A stretch of 64,000 nucleotides of DNA from Microbacterium aurugineum (GCF_023101205.1 NZ_CP078078.1:1550001-1614000), one strand, 5' to 3'; counted from the stretch's first letter, positions 11,714 to 19,891 are shown. Notes: generated by a model not told the origin, from the letters alone. Made by a program: numbers and translations.

Positions 11714-12760
11714 TCATTCGTCCGTGCGAGCGCCGAAGACGATCTCATCCCACGAGGGCATCGCGTTCCGACGGCGACGGCGCCCACCGGACTCGCCGGA
11801 ATCCGTGGGTGTGGGCTGCGACGATGCGGGCTGCGAGGCCTCCGGCTCCTCTTCCGGCTGATCCAGCGCGTCGAAGAGGGAGATCGGGTCGGAGCGCTCT
11901 GCGTCTTCCGCGTCGTCGAGCAGAGGAGCTGTCTCGCGCTGTCCGCGACGGCGTCGCAGTGCTTCGAGCAGGTCGGCCGTCTCGGGGTTCGTGCTCGGTG
12001 TCGAGGGCGCACGCTTGATCGCAGCGTCCTGCGCCGCGAGATCGGAGCGCTCCGGGAGGGAGGGATCTTCGAACTCCGCCTCCGGAGTCGGCAGGAGACG
12101 CGGACCGAACGCCCCCGAATCGAAGCGGCTCTCATCCTTGTAGGGCGATGTCGTACGTTCGGCGTCGACCGCACGCAGTCGCGGGATGAGTCCTTCCGGC
12201 AGGGATCCCTGCCGTGAGAGCTGGGTCGCGTCGGCGTTCAGGGGTGACAGTGCACTGCGGCGAGGATCGAAGCTCCAGCGCGCGTCGTGTTCGACATCGT
12301 TGGCCGTGAACTCGAGCTTGATGGTCCAGCCGGAGTCCTCTTTCCAACTGGCCCAGCGCTCTGCAGTCGCCTCGATCTCGGCCAGCTTGGCGCGGACGGC
12401 GACGCCGAAGGTGGGTTGCGCGTCGGGCTCGACCTCGCTGCCGATCAACACCGGCACAGCGAGAGCCTGGCCGATGATGTGCTCTCGCTCGGCGAGGACC
12501 GGACCTTCGAACCGGGCGACGTCCTCCACGCTGATCCCGAGCAGCTCGGCGACTTCGGGAGCTGTCAGCCCGGCGCGGATCTGGGCCTGGATGTCACGAG
12601 GGCTCGCCGCAAGTTTCTGAGCGGTCGGCTCGGCCTGTCGGGTGGCGCGACGGATCTCGCGCTGCAGCATGTCGTCGATGGGCAGCGCGAACCGCTCGCC
12701 CGACTCGGTCGCGAGTACGAGGACTCCTGCTTCTGTGCCGACGATGGTGACGTTTTCCAT
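11714..12760 (-). CDS. sepH: septation protein SepH (DUF3071)
   Basis: A 348-residue actinobacterial FtsZ-interacting protein. The N-terminal DUF3071 region (VTIVGTEAGVLVLATESGER, then FALPIDDMLQREIRRA) is followed by a helix-turn-helix-like segment GLTAPEVAELLGISVEDVARF around residues 64-85, and the family core continues to about residue 180. The second half is a low-complexity acidic/proline linker (SDPISLFDALDQPEEEPEAS) ending in a basic patch GGRRRRRNAMPSWDEIVFG. In Streptomyces SepH stimulates FtsZ assembly through the HTH-containing domain (known for the family). It is divergent from the DUF4193 gene. Confidence 0.92.
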   Translation of the reverse strand: MENVTIVGTEAGVLVLATESGERFALPIDDMLQREIRRATRQAEPTAQKLAASPRDIQAQIRAGLTAPEVAELLGISVEDVARFEGPVLAEREHIIGQALAVPVLIGSEVEPDAQPTFGVAVRAKLAEIEATAERWASWKEDSGWTIKLEFTANDVEHDARWSFDPRRSALSPLNADATQLSRQGSLPEGLIPRLRAVDAERTTSPYKDESRFDSGAFGPRLLPTPEAEFEDPSLPERSDLAAQDAAIKRAPSTPSTNPETADLLEALRRRRGQRETAPLLDDAEDAERSDPISLFDALDQPEEEPEASQPASSQPTPTDSGESGGRRRRRNAMPSWDEIVFGARTDE

Positions 12761-12958
12761 GCGAATGCCCCTCTGATGGGTGTCCGTTCATGGTGTCACG
12801 CGAGGGGGCTCGCGACCGGGAATAGCGTGGGCGTGCCGTGAGTTTCCTCTGTCGCACGGACGAGCATTTGCGTTATGACCTCGGGTCGTGCAAACTATGG
12901 CCGCCGAATACCCGACGGCGCACCACCCACTCGCACCATGAAAGTGGAGATCTACCGC

Positions 12959-13252
12959 ATGGCAACCGATTACGACGCCCCCCGAAAGAGCGAAGACGAC
13001 TCCGAGTCGATCGAAGCCCTGAAGGAGCGTGTGCCGGACAAGCTCTCCGGCTCAAGCGGGGACGAAGACTCCGACAACCCGTCGAGCTTCGACCTTCCGG
13101 GTGCCGACCTTTCCGACCTCGAGCTCGACGTCGTCGTGCTGCCCGCGCAGCAGGACGAGTTCACATGCATGAGCTGCTTCCTCGTGAAGCACCGCTCGCA
13201 GCTCGACCACGAGGGCGCATCCGGGCCCATCTGCAAGGAGTGCGCTGCGTAG
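12959..13252 (+). CDS. DUF4193 protein
   Basis: A 97-residue conserved actinobacterial protein. The N-terminal half is acidic and disordered-looking. The C-terminal half holds ELDVVVLPAQQDEFTCMSCF, then LVKHRSQL and a final ICKECAA, giving two CxxC pairs that likely bind zinc. The start at 12959 was chosen for the GGAGA about 8 nt upstream and the family-typical MATDYDAPRK; an extended upstream frame has no RBS. The DUF4193-DUF3093-dut-DUF3710 order is conserved across Actinobacteria near sigA. Function unknown; a transcription-linked role has been suggested only by context. Confidence 0.9.
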   Translation: MATDYDAPRKSEDDSESIEALKERVPDKLSGSSGDEDSDNPSSFDLPGADLSDLELDVVVLPAQQDEFTCMSCFLVKHRSQLDHEGASGPICKECAA

Positions 13253-13275
13253 CAGCCCTTCGAGCGACGTCTCAC

Positions 13276-13304
13276 GCGCCCCCGACCATCGTGGTCCGGG
13301 GCGC
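13276..13304 (+). terminator. terminator after the DUF4193 gene
   Basis: GCGCCCC (13276-13282) pairs with GGGGCGC (13298-13304), with an inner GACCA/TGGTC stem. It lies between the convergent DUF4193 and DUF3093 genes. Confidence 0.7.
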
Positions 13305-13318
13305 GCTGTCGTCTCCGG

Positions 13319-13789
13319 TCAGGCGCCGGTCTGCGCCGCGCGGATCGCTGCGGCCAGGCGGTCCGGAGTCCGCGTGGAGATGGTCCAGGCGTCGACCGGG
13401 TCGTCGACATCGAGATTCGGCACGACGACGATGCCGTCGATCCCACCGCGGATGAGATGCCAACCGCGCGCCGGGAGTCCGGGCCCGCGTGCGTGACGCG
13501 CATCCGCTCCGGTCAGCGCCACGGGATCGCCGAGGTGCCCGACATCGATATGTGCGCGGCCGGCGCGCAGGATGGCGCCCTCGACGGACACGACCGGTGT
13601 CGCGGCGACGAACGTCAGTACCAGGAGCGCGGAGACGGCCGCTCCGACGACGAGCGCGACCGTCGATCCGATCGGGACGAAGACGAGCGACACCATCGGC
13701 CCCGCCACCGCGACGGTGACCAGCAGCCACAGGCTGGGAGCGAGTCGTTCGCGATAGCGCGGGCGTGTGTCTGTGCCGGTGTTCTGCAT
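13319..13789 (-). CDS. DUF3093 membrane protein
   Basis: A 156-residue protein with two adjacent membrane segments near the N terminus (LWLLVTVAVAGPMVSLVF and a following V/A/L-rich helix), then a soluble domain with GWHLIRGGIDGIVVVPN and DAWTISTRTPDRLAAAI, typical of DUF3093. It is conserved beside dut in actinobacteria, function unknown. The start at 13789 has GAGG just upstream; an in-frame ATG at 13798 adds three residues. It is divergent from dut, whose promoter overlaps this gene's 5' end. Confidence 0.88.
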   Translation of the reverse strand: MQNTGTDTRPRYRERLAPSLWLLVTVAVAGPMVSLVFVPIGSTVALVVGAAVSALLVLTFVAATPVVSVEGAILRAGRAHIDVGHLGDPVALTGADARHARGPGLPARGWHLIRGGIDGIVVVPNLDVDDPVDAWTISTRTPDRLAAAIRAAQTGA

Positions 13790-13795
13790 TAGCCT
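13790..13795 (+). promoter_or_regulatory. -10 box of a leaderless promoter (dut)
   Basis: TAGCCT lies 6 nt before the GTG at 13802 and overlaps the 5' end of the divergent DUF3093 gene. Confidence 0.55.
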
Positions 13796-13801
13796 CATGG
13801 G

Positions 13802-14275
13802 GTGACCGATTCCGTTGATATCCCCATTATCGCCGCGGCGGTGCCCGGATACGCGCATCCGGGTGATGCTGGCGCTGATCTGGTGGCGGCCGAGGCCGTG
13901 CATCTCGGTCCGGGCGAGCGCGCCCTCGTCGGCACGGGCGTCCGTATCGCCCTCCCCGACGGTTACGCCGCGTTCGTGGTTCCGCGCAGTGGTCTCGCAG
14001 CTAAGCACGGGATCTCGATCGTGAACTCGCCCGGGACGGTCGACGCCGGATATCGGGGCGAGATCAAGGTGAGTCTGATCAACACCGATATCCACAGCGC
14101 GTACGATGTGGCGGTCGGCGATCGCATCGCACAGCTGATCATCATGCCGGTGACTCGCGCCACGTTCCTTCCGGTCGATGAGCTGCCGGAGAGCGTCCGC
14201 GGCGCCGGCGGATTCGGCTCCACCGGCTACCAGGCGGGGCACACGCAGAACGAAGCAGGGCAGGCCAATGACTGA
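13802..14275 (+). CDS. dut: dUTP diphosphatase
   Basis: A 157-residue homotrimeric dUTPase that hydrolyses dUTP to dUMP and PPi, limiting uracil in DNA and feeding dTMP synthesis. All five family motifs are visible: PGDAGADL, PRSGLAAKHGI, NSPGTVDAGYRGEIKV, GDRIAQLIIM and RGAGGFGSTG (the C-terminal arm). Length is normal. The GTG start fits the leaderless TAGCCT box. The stop overlaps the next start by 8 nt, so it heads an operon dut-DUF3710-DUF3159. Confidence 0.96.
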   Translation: MTDSVDIPIIAAAVPGYAHPGDAGADLVAAEAVHLGPGERALVGTGVRIALPDGYAAFVVPRSGLAAKHGISIVNSPGTVDAGYRGEIKVSLINTDIHSAYDVAVGDRIAQLIIMPVTRATFLPVDELPESVRGAGGFGSTGYQAGHTQNEAGQAND

Positions 14276-14855
14276 CAACAACGAGACTTCCCCGAAGTCG
14301 GCGCCCGAGAACCGCGCCACCGAGGGTCCCTTCGACGATTCCGAGGCGAATCCGGTTCGTCCCTACATCGACCTGGGTGGGATCAAGATCCTCCCCAGGG
14401 AGGGCCTGAACCTTCGGCTCGAGGTCGAGGAGCAGACCAAGCGCATCGTCGCCGTGGGGCTCGACTACGCGGACTCCTCGCTGCAGGTGCAGCCGTTCGC
14501 CGCACCGCGATCGGGCGGTCTGTGGGATGAGACCCGTGTGCAGCTGCGCGACCAGGTCAAGGCGCAGGGCGGTCGCGTCGAAGAGCGCGAGGGTCCGCTC
14601 GGCAAGGAACTCCTCGCCGAGGTTCCCGCCACCGCGAGCGAGGGGTCCGGGCTGCGTCTCGCGCGCTTCATCGGCATCGATGGTCCGCGATGGTTCCTCC
14701 GCGGCGTCATCGGGGGAGCAGGCGCGTCGGATCCGGAGGCGGGTGCGAAGGTCGAGGATCTCTTCCGATCGATCGTCGTGGTCCGCGGCGGCTCGCCGAT
14801 GCCCCCTCGTGACCTTATCCCGCTCAAGATGCCGGCGACACCGGGATCCGCGTGA
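14268..14855 (+). CDS. DUF3710 protein
   Basis: A 195-residue conserved actinobacterial protein with no signal peptide or membrane segment. Family features: PYIDLGGIKILPREGLNLRL, then RIVAVGLDY, SLQVQPFAAPRSGGLWDETR, and RLARFIGIDGPRWFLRGVIG. It always travels with dut and DUF3159 genes, and its function is unknown. The start at 14268 lies inside the end of dut (8-nt overlap); the next gene begins within its stop (GTGA), so the three are translationally coupled. Confidence 0.92.
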   Translation: MTDNNETSPKSAPENRATEGPFDDSEANPVRPYIDLGGIKILPREGLNLRLEVEEQTKRIVAVGLDYADSSLQVQPFAAPRSGGLWDETRVQLRDQVKAQGGRVEEREGPLGKELLAEVPATASEGSGLRLARFIGIDGPRWFLRGVIGGAGASDPEAGAKVEDLFRSIVVVRGGSPMPPRDLIPLKMPATPGSA

Positions 14856-15586
14856 GCACCCCGGACCAGGACCCCGAGCGAGAGAAGCGCACCTCCGAGA
14901 TCCTCGGTGAGGCGCTCGGCGGTGCCGCTCGCCGGGCCGGCCTCGACCCGGCGGAGAGTTCGAGCACGCACAAGGTCGTGTGGTCCGCGATGGGTGGGTG
15001 GCGCGGCATCCTCGAGTCGGTGCTGCCCAGCCTCGCATTCGTCATCATCTTCACGATCCGCCCCGAACCGCTGATCCTGTCGCTCGGCGTCTCGGTCGGG
15101 CTCGCGGCGGTCTTCACGGTCGTACGACTCCTGCAGAAGTCACCGCCGTCGGCCGCGCTCGGCGGTCTCATCGCTGCGGTGGCTGCCGCCGCCCTCGCAC
15201 TGTGGACCGGTCGAGGGGCGGACAACTTCGTTCCCGGACTCATCACGAACGCGGTGTACGGGTCGGTGATCCTGGTGTCGGCCCTGATCGGATGGTCGCT
15301 GATCGGCCTCGCGGTCGGATTCCTGATGGGGGAGGGCACCACGTGGCGCAGTGATCGCCGCAAGCGCCGTGCCTACTTCTGGCTCGGGATCGCATGGGCT
15401 GCGCTGTTCTTCGCGCGGCTCGCCGTGCAGCTGCCGCTCTATCTCGCGGGAGACGTCACCGCCCTCGGCACCCTCAAGCTCGTCATGGGGTTGCCGTTGT
15501 TCGCTCCCCTCATCGCGGTGACCTGGCTGGTCGTCCGCGCTCTGCACCCGCGAGAGCCGGCGCGCGAGGATGCCTCCGAGGCGTGA
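14852..15586 (+). CDS. DUF3159 membrane protein
   Basis: A 244-residue protein with about five to six hydrophobic segments (for example [68 protein letters not shown] and LVMGLPLFAPLIAVTWLVV) separated by short loops, with a charged N-terminal tail. It matches the DUF3159 family of actinobacterial membrane proteins of unknown function. It is the last gene of the dut operon (GTGA overlap). The 26-bp palindrome in front of acnA begins 2 bp after its stop. Confidence 0.92.
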   Translation: MSTPDQDPEREKRTSEILGEALGGAARRAGLDPAESSSTHKVVWSAMGGWRGILESVLPSLAFVIIFTIRPEPLILSLGVSVGLAAVFTVVRLLQKSPPSAALGGLIAAVAAAALALWTGRGADNFVPGLITNAVYGSVILVSALIGWSLIGLAVGFLMGEGTTWRSDRRKRRAYFWLGIAWAALFFARLAVQLPLYLAGDVTALGTLKLVMGLPLFAPLIAVTWLVVRALHPREPAREDASEA

Positions 15587-15588
15587 TA

Positions 15589-15614
15589 GATTTATCTTGA
15601 TATCAAGATAAATC
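15589..15614. promoter_or_regulatory. 26-bp perfect palindrome, candidate operator upstream of acnA
   Basis: The half-site GATTTATCTTGAT is followed directly by its reverse complement. It is AT-rich in a high-GC region and lies 126 bp before the acnA start. The symmetry fits a dimeric repressor such as a MarR-type protein (inference); no U-tract follows, so it is not a terminator. Confidence 0.7.
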
Positions 15615-15661
15615 GCAGGCTTTCGCCCGCGGGCTGCGCGGAGCAGACTGGTTAGGTCCGC

Positions 15662-15694
15662 CTTGCTAGCCGCAGGGGCTCGCTGGCGAGCAAG
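15662..15694 (+). other. hairpin in the acnA 5' leader
   Basis: CTTGCTAGCC (15662-15671) pairs with GGCGAGCAAG (15685-15694) with one mismatch and a 13-nt loop, about 30 nt before the acnA RBS. It may affect translation or mRNA stability; no known riboswitch was recognised. Confidence 0.35.
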
Positions 15695-15739
15695 ATGGAG
15701 GCGCCTGTCGCTCCCATCCGAATAGAAGGAGACGGATTC

Positions 15740-18574
15740 GTGTCCACGGTGAACAGCTTCGGTGCCAAGAGCACCCTGACAGTCGGCAGCACCGACTATG
15801 AGATCTTCCGCATCGACACGGTGCCCGGTTTCGAGAAGCTCCCCTTCAGTCTCAAGGTCCTCCTGGAGAACCTGCTTCGCACCGAGGATGGCGCGAACGT
15901 GACGAAGGCGCAGATCGAGGCGCTGGGATCGTGGGATGCCGCGGCAGAGCCCAGCACCGAGATCCAGTTCACGCCGGCGCGCGTGGTCATGCAGGACTTC
16001 ACCGGCGTCCCCTGCATCGTCGACCTCGCCACCATGCGTGAGGCCGTCACGGCACTCGGTGGCGACGCGAACAAGATCAACCCGCTCTCGCCCGCCGAGA
16101 TGGTCATCGACCACTCCGTCATCGCCGACCTGTTCGGCTCGGAGAACGCCCTCGAGCGCAACGTCGAGATCGAGTACGAGCGCAACGGGGAGCGGTACCA
16201 GTTCCTGCGCTGGGGTCAGACGGCGTTCAGCGACTTCAAGGTCGTCCCGCCGGGAACCGGCATCGTCCACCAGGTGAACATCGAGCACCTCGCCAAGGTC
16301 ATCTACGACCGCGACGTCAACGGCGTGCTCCGCGCCTACCCCGACACCTGCGTCGGCACCGACTCGCACACCACCATGGTCAACGGCCTCGGCGTGCTCG
16401 GCTGGGGCGTCGGCGGTATCGAGGCCGAGGCCGCGATGCTCGGTCAGCCCGTGTCGATGCTCATCCCGCGCGTCGTCGGCTTCAAGCTGTCCGGCGAGAT
16501 CCCCGCCGGCGTGACCGCGACCGACGTCGTGCTCACGATCACCGACATGCTGCGCAAGCACGGCGTGGTCGGCAAGTTCGTCGAGTTCTACGGCGAAGGC
16601 GTCGCTTCCGTTCCGCTCGCCAACCGCGCCACCATCGGCAACATGTCTCCGGAGTTCGGCTCCACCGCCGCGATCTTCCCGATCGACGACGTGACGCTCG
16701 ACTACCTGCGCCTCACCGGCCGCAGCGAAGAGGCCGTCGCGCTGGTCGAGGCCTACGCCAAGGAGCAGAAGCTCTGGCACGATGCCGCGCACGAGCCGAC
16801 CTTCAGCGAGTACCTCGAGCTCGACCTCGGCACGGTCGTCCCGTCGATCGCGGGTCCGAAGCGCCCGCAGGATCGCATCCTCCTCTCCGAGGCGAAGTCG
16901 CAGTTCGAGCAGGACATCCTGAGCTACGCGTCGCCGTCCACCTCGGACTCGATCGTCGACCTCGAGTCGAAGCACTCGTTCCCGGCGTCCGACCCCGGTC
17001 AGGCACCCGGCGACGAGGAGCCGTCCACGCGTCCGGTGCACATCAACAGCGGTGCTCCCGCCAATGCCTCGAAGCCCGTGCCGGTCACCACGCCGTCGGG
17101 GGAGAAGTACATCCTCGACAACGGTGCGGTCACCCTCGCGGCCATCACCTCCTGCACCAACACGTCGAACCCGTCGGTGATGATCGCCGCCGGCCTCGTC
17201 GCACGCAAGGCGCTCGAGAAGGGCCTGAAGCAGAAGCCCTGGGTGAAGACCACGCTCGGTCCGGGCTCGAAGGTGGTCACCGACTACTACGAGAAGTCCG
17301 GTCTCGACAAGGACCTCGAGGGCCTCGGCTTCTACACCGTCGGCTACGGCTGCACGATCTGCATCGGCAACTCGGGTCCGCTGATCGAAGAGGTGTCGGA
17401 GGCGATCAACTCGCACGACCTCGCCGTCACGGCGGTCCTCTCCGGTAATCGCAACTTCGAGGGACGCATCAGCCCCGACGTGAAGATGAACTACCTCGCC
17501 AGCCCGCCGCTGGTGATCGCGTACGCTCTCGCCGGCTCGATGCACTTCGACTTCGAGAACGACGCGCTCGGGAAGGGCACCGACGGCGAAGACGTCTTCC
17601 TGAAGGACATCTGGCCGACGCCCGACGAGGTGCAGGAGATCGTCGACTCGTCCATCTCGCGAGACCAGTTCATCAAGCAGTACGCGACGGTCTTCGACGG
17701 CGACGAGCGCTGGCGCAGCCTGCCCACCCCGGATGACGCGATCTTCCAGTGGGACGAGAACTCGACCTACGTCCGCAAGGCTCCGTACTTCGACGGCATG
17801 ACGATGGAGCTCACCCCGGTGAAGGACATCGAGGGTGCTCGCGTCATGGCGACGCTCGGCGACTCGGTCACCACCGACCACATCTCGCCGGCCGGAAACA
17901 TCAAGCCCGGTACGCCCGCGGCCCAGTACCTCACCGAGCACGGCGTCGACCGCAAGGACTTCAACTCCTTCGGCTCGCGTCGCGGCAACCACGAGGTCAT
18001 GATCCGCGGCACCTTCGCGAACATCCGTCTGAAGAACGCGATGGTCGCGGCCGTCAACGACGGACAGGTCGTCGAGGGTGGATTCACGCGTGACTTCACC
18101 CAGCCGGGTGGGCCGCAGTCGTACATCTACGACGCGAGCATGAACTACCAGGCGCAGGGCACGCCGCTCGTCATCTTCGGTGGCAAGGAGTACGGCTCGG
18201 GTTCGTCGCGTGACTGGGCGGCCAAGGGCACGAGCCTGCTGGGCGTCAAGGCGGTCATCACCGAGAGCTTCGAGCGCATCCACCGCTCGAACCTGATCGG
18301 CATGGGTGTCGTCCCGCTGCAGTTCCCCGCGGGCGAGAGCTGGGAGTCGCTGGGTCTCGACGGCACCGAGATCGTTTCGATCTCGGGTCTGGAAGAGCTC
18401 AACAACGGAGTCACGCCGAAGACGGTCAAGGTCACGGCCACCCCGAGCGAGAACTCGCCCGAAGGCAAGCAGCCGGTGGAGTTCGACGCGGTCGTCCGCA
18501 TCGACACCCCCGGAGAGGCCGACTACTACCGCAACGGCGGCATCCTGCAGTACGTGCTGCGTTCGCTCGTATAG
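15740..18574 (+). CDS. acnA: aconitate hydratase A
   Basis: TCA-cycle [4Fe-4S] enzyme converting citrate to isocitrate, 944 residues. Visible features are [20 protein letters not shown] (substrate/cluster loop), the first cluster cysteine in [11 protein letters not shown], the CxxC pair in [21 protein letters not shown], and the C-terminal swivel domain with [10 protein letters not shown] and [16 protein letters not shown] family-typical insert near residues 400-450 is S/P/D-rich. GTG 15740 was chosen for the AGAAGGAGA 7 nt upstream. The last residues QYVLRSLV are encoded by a sequence that recurs at 19815, so its 3' end may have been swapped by an integrating element. Confidence 0.95.
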   Translation: MSTVNSFGAKSTLTVGSTDYEIFRIDTVPGFEKLPFSLKVLLENLLRTEDGANVTKAQIEALGSWDAAAEPSTEIQFTPARVVMQDFTGVPCIVDLATMREAVTALGGDANKINPLSPAEMVIDHSVIADLFGSENALERNVEIEYERNGERYQFLRWGQTAFSDFKVVPPGTGIVHQVNIEHLAKVIYDRDVNGVLRAYPDTCVGTDSHTTMVNGLGVLGWGVGGIEAEAAMLGQPVSMLIPRVVGFKLSGEIPAGVTATDVVLTITDMLRKHGVVGKFVEFYGEGVASVPLANRATIGNMSPEFGSTAAIFPIDDVTLDYLRLTGRSEEAVALVEAYAKEQKLWHDAAHEPTFSEYLELDLGTVVPSIAGPKRPQDRILLSEAKSQFEQDILSYASPSTSDSIVDLESKHSFPASDPGQAPGDEEPSTRPVHINSGAPANASKPVPVTTPSGEKYILDNGAVTLAAITSCTNTSNPSVMIAAGLVARKALEKGLKQKPWVKTTLGPGSKVVTDYYEKSGLDKDLEGLGFYTVGYGCTICIGNSGPLIEEVSEAINSHDLAVTAVLSGNRNFEGRISPDVKMNYLASPPLVIAYALAGSMHFDFENDALGKGTDGEDVFLKDIWPTPDEVQEIVDSSISRDQFIKQYATVFDGDERWRSLPTPDDAIFQWDENSTYVRKAPYFDGMTMELTPVKDIEGARVMATLGDSVTTDHISPAGNIKPGTPAAQYLTEHGVDRKDFNSFGSRRGNHEVMIRGTFANIRLKNAMVAAVNDGQVVEGGFTRDFTQPGGPQSYIYDASMNYQAQGTPLVIFGGKEYGSGSSRDWAAKGTSLLGVKAVITESFERIHRSNLIGMGVVPLQFPAGESWESLGLDGTEIVSISGLEELNNGVTPKTVKVTATPSENSPEGKQPVEFDAVVRIDTPGEADYYRNGGILQYVLRSLV
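18547..18570 (+). repeat. att-like direct repeat, left copy (acnA 3' end)
   Basis: A 24-bp segment in the last codons of acnA, matching 19815-19838 at 22 of 24 positions (shared block CTGCGTTCGCT). Both copies encode QYVLRSLV before a stop. It is the candidate left boundary of the phage remnant. Confidence 0.7.
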
Positions 18575-18588
18575 TTTCTGAACCGATG

Positions 18589-18624
18589 AGCGCCCCGTCC
18601 GGCATCAGCCAGGCGGGGCGCTTT
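18589..18624 (+). terminator. terminator directly after acnA
   Basis: AGCGCCCCG (18589-18597) pairs with CGGGGCGCT (18614-18622), followed by TTT. If the island model is right, this hairpin belongs to the inserted element and now terminates acnA. Confidence 0.7.
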
Positions 18625-18711
18625 GCGTTGGGATCGCTCATAGAATGACGGGATGAGCCGTCGCCAACGCTAGCCCCATCCAGGGGTCGCGATCGACGAG
18701 GGGATACCTCC

Positions 18712-18891
18712 ATGCGCAAGGTGCTCTGCGACAGCCTCTATCAGCGCACCGGGCACCGTATCTGTTGCGGCCGCATACCGGCGTGGACCGCCTACGTCGG
18801 CCAGCGCTGGGACACCTACGACGTCGCGCCGTGGAATCTCTACAACATCGTCTGGCGGGCGCAGGAGTGGGTGCGTGGTGGGATGAGCTGA
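18712..18891 (+). CDS. small tryptophan-rich hypothetical protein (59 aa)
   Basis: A 59-codon frame beginning MRKVLCDSLYQ with a purine-rich GAGGGG about 9 nt upstream. It contains three cysteines (one CC pair) and an aromatic-rich second half (PAWTAYVGQRWDTYDVAPWN, then IVWRAQEWV). The composition is unlike random GC-rich frames and recalls the small proteins of actinophages, and it lies in the phage remnant. No family is recognised and no function is proposed. It may also be an unexpressed leftover. Confidence 0.45.
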   Translation: MRKVLCDSLYQRTGHRICCGRIPAWTAYVGQRWDTYDVAPWNLYNIVWRAQEWVRGGMS

Positions 18892-18933
18892 CGCCCTCGC
18901 AGCGTCCGCCACACAGCGAAGGCCAGCTCTGTG

Positions 18934-19440
18934 CTACGGCCGCAGGCGCAGAACGTCGCCTGGCTGGATGGTGCCCTGCAAGTGAACGTCGTTGAAGTAG
19001 AACAGGCCTGTCCCGAACACGCAGAAGCGGGTAGCGATTCCCTGGATCGCATCGCCCGGTGCGACGGTGTAGGTCGTCGGGATGCCGTCGACTAGGCCGA
19101 CCTCGCCCACCGCGAACTCGCGCGGACCGCTGTCGACGGGTGCGTCGAGCCGCGGCTTGGCCTCCGGAGTGTTCGGGTAGTACAGCGCCTCGCACTCGCC
19201 ATGCGTGCGGTCCGTGATCGGCGCGGCAGACGTGACCGGCTCATCAGCCGGAGCGGCAGCGGCCGTATGGACCGGAGCGGCAGCGGCCGTATCGACCGGA
19301 GCAGCAGCGGCGGTCTGGTTGAACAGTGCCCAGCCGCCGACCGTTGACGCGACCGTGCCGACAACAGGAGCAGCGACAGCGGTGAGGCCCGCGACGACGA
19401 GCACGGACACGACGGTGGCGACCTTCTGAGAGCGGTTCAT
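18934..19440 (-). CDS. LysM-domain membrane-anchored or secreted protein
   Basis: A 168-residue protein. The N-terminal hydrophobic helix (VVSVLVVAGLTAVAAPVVG) after a basic start MNRSQK is an anchor or signal peptide. An A/P-rich linker made of three 8-residue repeats (TAAAAPVD type) follows, then a domain with two cysteines (GECEALYY and TRFCVFG) and a C-terminal LysM-like motif, TYTVAPGDAIQGIATRFC through IQPGDVLRLRP. LysM binds peptidoglycan, so it probably sits at the cell wall. It lies inside the phage remnant next to a prohead-protease fragment; whether it is a phage gene or later cargo is unclear. Confidence 0.75.
   Translation of the reverse strand: MNRSQKVATVVSVLVVAGLTAVAAPVVGTVASTVGGWALFNQTAAAAPVDTAAAAPVHTAAAAPADEPVTSAAPITDRTHGECEALYYPNTPEAKPRLDAPVDSGPREFAVGEVGLVDGIPTTYTVAPGDAIQGIATRFCVFGTGLFYFNDVHLQGTIQPGDVLRLRP
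19247..19318. repeat. three 24-bp tandem repeats
   Basis: Units at 19247, 19271 and 19295 (core CCGGAGCGGCAGCGGCCGT) encode the 8-residue repeats of the LysM protein's linker. Units 1 and 2 are nearly identical; unit 3 has diverged. The number of units is probably variable between strains. Confidence 0.8.
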
Positions 19441-19509
19441 CCGTCTCAGCTTGGCACCGAACCGCTGTGGATGCCAGAGCCAGTGGGCAAGGACGGGACG
19501 TGCAGTGGT

Positions 19510-19800
19510 TCAGTTGTGGCCGACCCCACGACACGGCGGCGCCAGGTCTTGTTCGCCGCGCAGCAGCGCGAGCGTGGCGCGTGCCCTGGCGAACCGCGGG
19601 CGATGCGCCGGGGCCGACTTCACAACCGTGATGGAGATGTCGTGGTTCGCGCCGACGATTACGTACGAGAACTCGTGGACGTCGAGGTCGCGCAGCTCGT
19701 AGGCCTTGGTGCCGTCCTTGAGGGCGACCTCGGCGGCGTCGTGCACCTCGTAGGTGAACGACAGTGCGCGGTTTCTCGGTGTGAAAGTTGCCCTAGTAGC
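19510..19800 (-). pseudogene. C-terminal fragment of a HK97-type prohead (capsid maturation) protease
   Basis: The open minus-strand stretch reads FTPRNRALSFTYEVHDAAEV, then ALKDGTKAYELRDLDVHEFS, YVIVGANHDISITVVKSA. This follows the prohead protease C-terminal pattern, where an L-S-F-x-Y strand is followed by an EL-x-x-LDVxEvSxVxxGANxxT block ending in vKSA. There is no suitable start codon: the frame opens after a stop at 19801-19803, 12 bp from the right acnA-tail repeat, so the N-terminal catalytic half is gone. A GTG at 19746 could start a 78-residue product but would not be a working protease. It is the clearest phage marker in the window. Confidence 0.65.
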
Positions 19801-19814
19801 TCACAACTCACACC

Positions 19815-19838
19815 GCAGTACGTACTGCGTTCGCTGGT
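19815..19838 (+). repeat. att-like direct repeat, right copy (displaced acnA 3' end)
   Basis: 22 of 24 bases match 18547-18570. It is followed by CTGA, which closes the QYVLRSLV reading frame, and 9 bp later by a strong terminator, the arrangement expected for the original end of acnA. Confidence 0.7.
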
Positions 19839-19847
19839 CTGATCGCA

Positions 19848-19891
19848 AGGACGATGGGGCTCGGGTCTTCGGACCCGAGCCCCATCGTCCT
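19848..19891. terminator. strong UUCG hairpin terminator, probably the ancestral acnA terminator
   Basis: A perfect 20-bp stem (19848-19867 with 19872-19891) is capped by TTCG. It directly follows the displaced acnA tail and precedes dxs. Confidence 0.85.

Larger units (their letters stand above)
18571..19838. mobile_element. phage/integrative element remnant bounded by acnA-tail duplication
   Basis: About 1.27 kb lies between the two 24-bp copies of the acnA 3' end. It contains a prohead-protease fragment, a LysM protein and a 59-codon ORF, none belonging to the conserved acnA-dxs neighbourhood. No integrase is left. The strong UUCG hairpin terminator that would suit acnA now lies beyond the right repeat. 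The simplest reading is insertion at the acnA 3' end that regenerated the reading frame, then deletion of most of the element (inference). Confidence 0.6.

Noticed and set aside
15652..15670. Possible DtxR/IdeR iron box (TTAGGT...) before acnA
   Set aside because: Only about 11 of 19 positions fit the iron-box consensus and the right half-site is poor.
15140..18283. Very long open frame antisense to acnA (more than 1000 codons)
   Set aside because: Long antisense frames are expected opposite highly expressed GC-rich genes; the translation is R/V/D/H-biased with no domain, and acnA itself is certain.
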